NCBI GenBank assembly: GCA_022592435.1
Contig: JABYQS010000206.1
Span: forward strand, 1-57,320
From: Cerioporus squamosus
Taxonomy: Eukaryota > Basidiomycota > Agaricomycetes > Polyporales > Polyporaceae
Direction: 5' to 3'
DNA: 57,320 nt
Shown here: positions 56,423 to 57,320 of the stretch, piece by piece
Numbering within the stretch: position 1 is the first letter of the stretch
Layout of the letters: every line of letters begins with the position of its first letter
The notes under the pieces: model-generated
Seen by the model: the letters and a program-made list of their open reading frames with translations, nothing else
Databases searched by the model: none
What the model was told of the DNA's origin: nothing
Made by a program: the position numbers and the translations under genes

Positions 56423-57320
56423 CCAATGGGTTAGTACGTTTGCAACACTGTTATATGACGCGGCGACCGGTGAGTCCTCAAGTTCGAAAGCTCTAGTAAC
56501 CGATATTGATTGAGAGACCAACTCGTTCAACTGCAGCTCTCTTCTGCTACGACTACTGCCTGACCTTCGCACAAGAGGTCCGGCACATATGGCTACTCCG
56601 TCTCTCCGTCCCGTCGCTGCTCTTTTTCGCCGTCCGCTATCCCGCCCTCGTCAACACCGTATTCATCATTTTGGACCAGACGTGCTGGAAGGGCATGACT
56701 GACACAGTACGTGAAGCATACCTATCGAGTCCTTCCCCGTGTTAGACTAACATGCTTCGAGCGCAGAGGTGCGTATACATACTTGTAGCCTGGCATGGAA
56801 ACCCCAATGACTCGTCTGCAGCTGTACGATCATGGTTCGCACACAGATGGCACTCAACCTCATCCTGCTGACTTCAGCCGCAGGTGAGCTTGCTTTATCT
56901 TCACGTCCGCATAGCCTGTAAGACTCACAATCTGTTGGCAGTTTTCTCCGCACTCCGTGCGTACGCATTATGTGGACGAAATCCCTGGACTCTCGCTCTT
57001 GTGCTGCTACTGGGGCTCGTAAATCCCGCAATCTCGCTGGTAAGCCACTGCGCTCAACGATCCCCCTCGACGCTAACAGGATCTTAATACCACCTACAGG
57101 TCACGTTTATCCATTCTGGTACGGCTTTATTCTCGTATCCTGTCAGGATATGCGGCTTCTACTCGGTCGTGTCCGCTACAACATTTGAGAAGTGCGTCCG
57201 ATGTTCTCGATTATGCTCTATCTTCCGCTGTTTAGCTGACATCCTCGGGCAGTTGTACGAGCTATCCCTTCCTACCTACACGCGTGTGCTCTTGTCGACC
57301 TTGTCCTTTTGCTAGGGATG
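56423..57320 (+). CDS. DUF6533-type seven-helix membrane protein (copy 2), truncated by the window
   Basis: Exons visible: an uncertain first exon with WVSTFATLLYDAAT (to 56469; no clear ATG); 56537-56706 with CYDYCLTFAQEVRHIWLLRL and LFFAVRYPALVNTVFIILDQ; a 2-nt exon 56767-56768; 56822-56883 with CTIMVRTQMALNLILLTSAA; then from about 56942 FSALRAYALCGRNPWTLALV and LVNPAIS; and GTALFSYPVRICGFYSVV. The frame is lost or spliced again after 57185 and the end lies outside. It is a clear paralogue of the minus-strand gene at 27378, with the same order of helices and matching splice positions. Likely an integral plasma-membrane protein of unknown role. Confidence 0.75.
56767..56768 (+). other. Two-nucleotide microexon in the second DUF6533 gene
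   Basis: GACACA is followed by a 60-nt intron (56707-56766, GTACGT..CAG with a perfect ACTAAC branch point), then AG, then a 53-nt intron (56769-56821, GTGCGT..CAG). The two bases are needed to enter the frame of CTIMVRTQMALN. The location in the protein is identical to that in the gene at 27378. Confidence 0.7.

Noticed and set aside
1..57320. CRISPR array, bacterial operon, phage or plasmid features
   Set aside because: No regularly spaced repeats; genes are intron-rich and eukaryotic throughout.

Overview
The window looks like nuclear DNA of an Agaricomycete (mushroom-forming basidiomycete), most likely a wood-decay polypore. Genes are dense and split by many 45-70 nt introns with GT..AG ends and CTNAY-like branch points. 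The gene content also fits: Plavaka-type transposase, basidiomycete DUF6533 seven-helix proteins, F-box/LRR-like expansions, a GT1 glycosyltransferase and a GH51 arabinofuranosidase remnant. The genus cannot be fixed from sequence alone.

Layout. 0-3.4 kb: a GH51 pseudogene cut by the window edge, then a small inverted-repeat element. 3.4-8.7 kb: two C2H2 zinc-finger genes and an intact 11-exon glycosyltransferase on the minus strand. 9.2-25.1 kb: an accessory island with a 1-kb inverted-repeat element, a nearly intact 14-exon Plavaka transposase with a 17-C tract, a small convergent ORF, a decayed transportin copy, an intact 7-exon TET/JBP-like 2OG-Fe(II) dioxygenase, and an intact 973-aa protein of unknown function with a 24-bp coding minisatellite. 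26.4-32.3 kb: a single-pass membrane protein, a DUF6533 protein (minus strand) and an intact RAD52. 33-46.4 kb: a DUF4419 pseudogene and, 10 kb on, its intact paralogue; between them a multi-span membrane protein, an F-box pseudogene, a low-complexity protein and a third C2H2 gene. 47-49.2 kb: an intact 12-exon MFS transporter. 50.2-53.8 kb: two more F-box genes with broken frames. 54.3-57.3 kb: a membrane-anchored hypothetical protein, an intron-bearing tRNA-Pro, a 244-bp TA-flanked MITE, and a second DUF6533 gene that runs off the end.

Gene models were built by hand-splicing. For nine genes (glycosyltransferase, dioxygenase, 973-aa protein, RAD52, MFS, second DUF4419, both two-exon membrane proteins, the 208-aa ORF) the exon sums are multiples of three with no internal stop. 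The base calls are therefore good enough that the repeated frame breaks in GH51, transportin, DUF4419-1 and the F-box genes are probably real decay, although homopolymer breaks (A7, C17) could be consensus errors.

The two observations I rate highest are the placement of a TET/JBP-like DNA-base dioxygenase inside a transposon-rich island, and an apparent 2-nucleotide exon shared by the two DUF6533 paralogues. No CRISPR, operon or bacterial feature is present.
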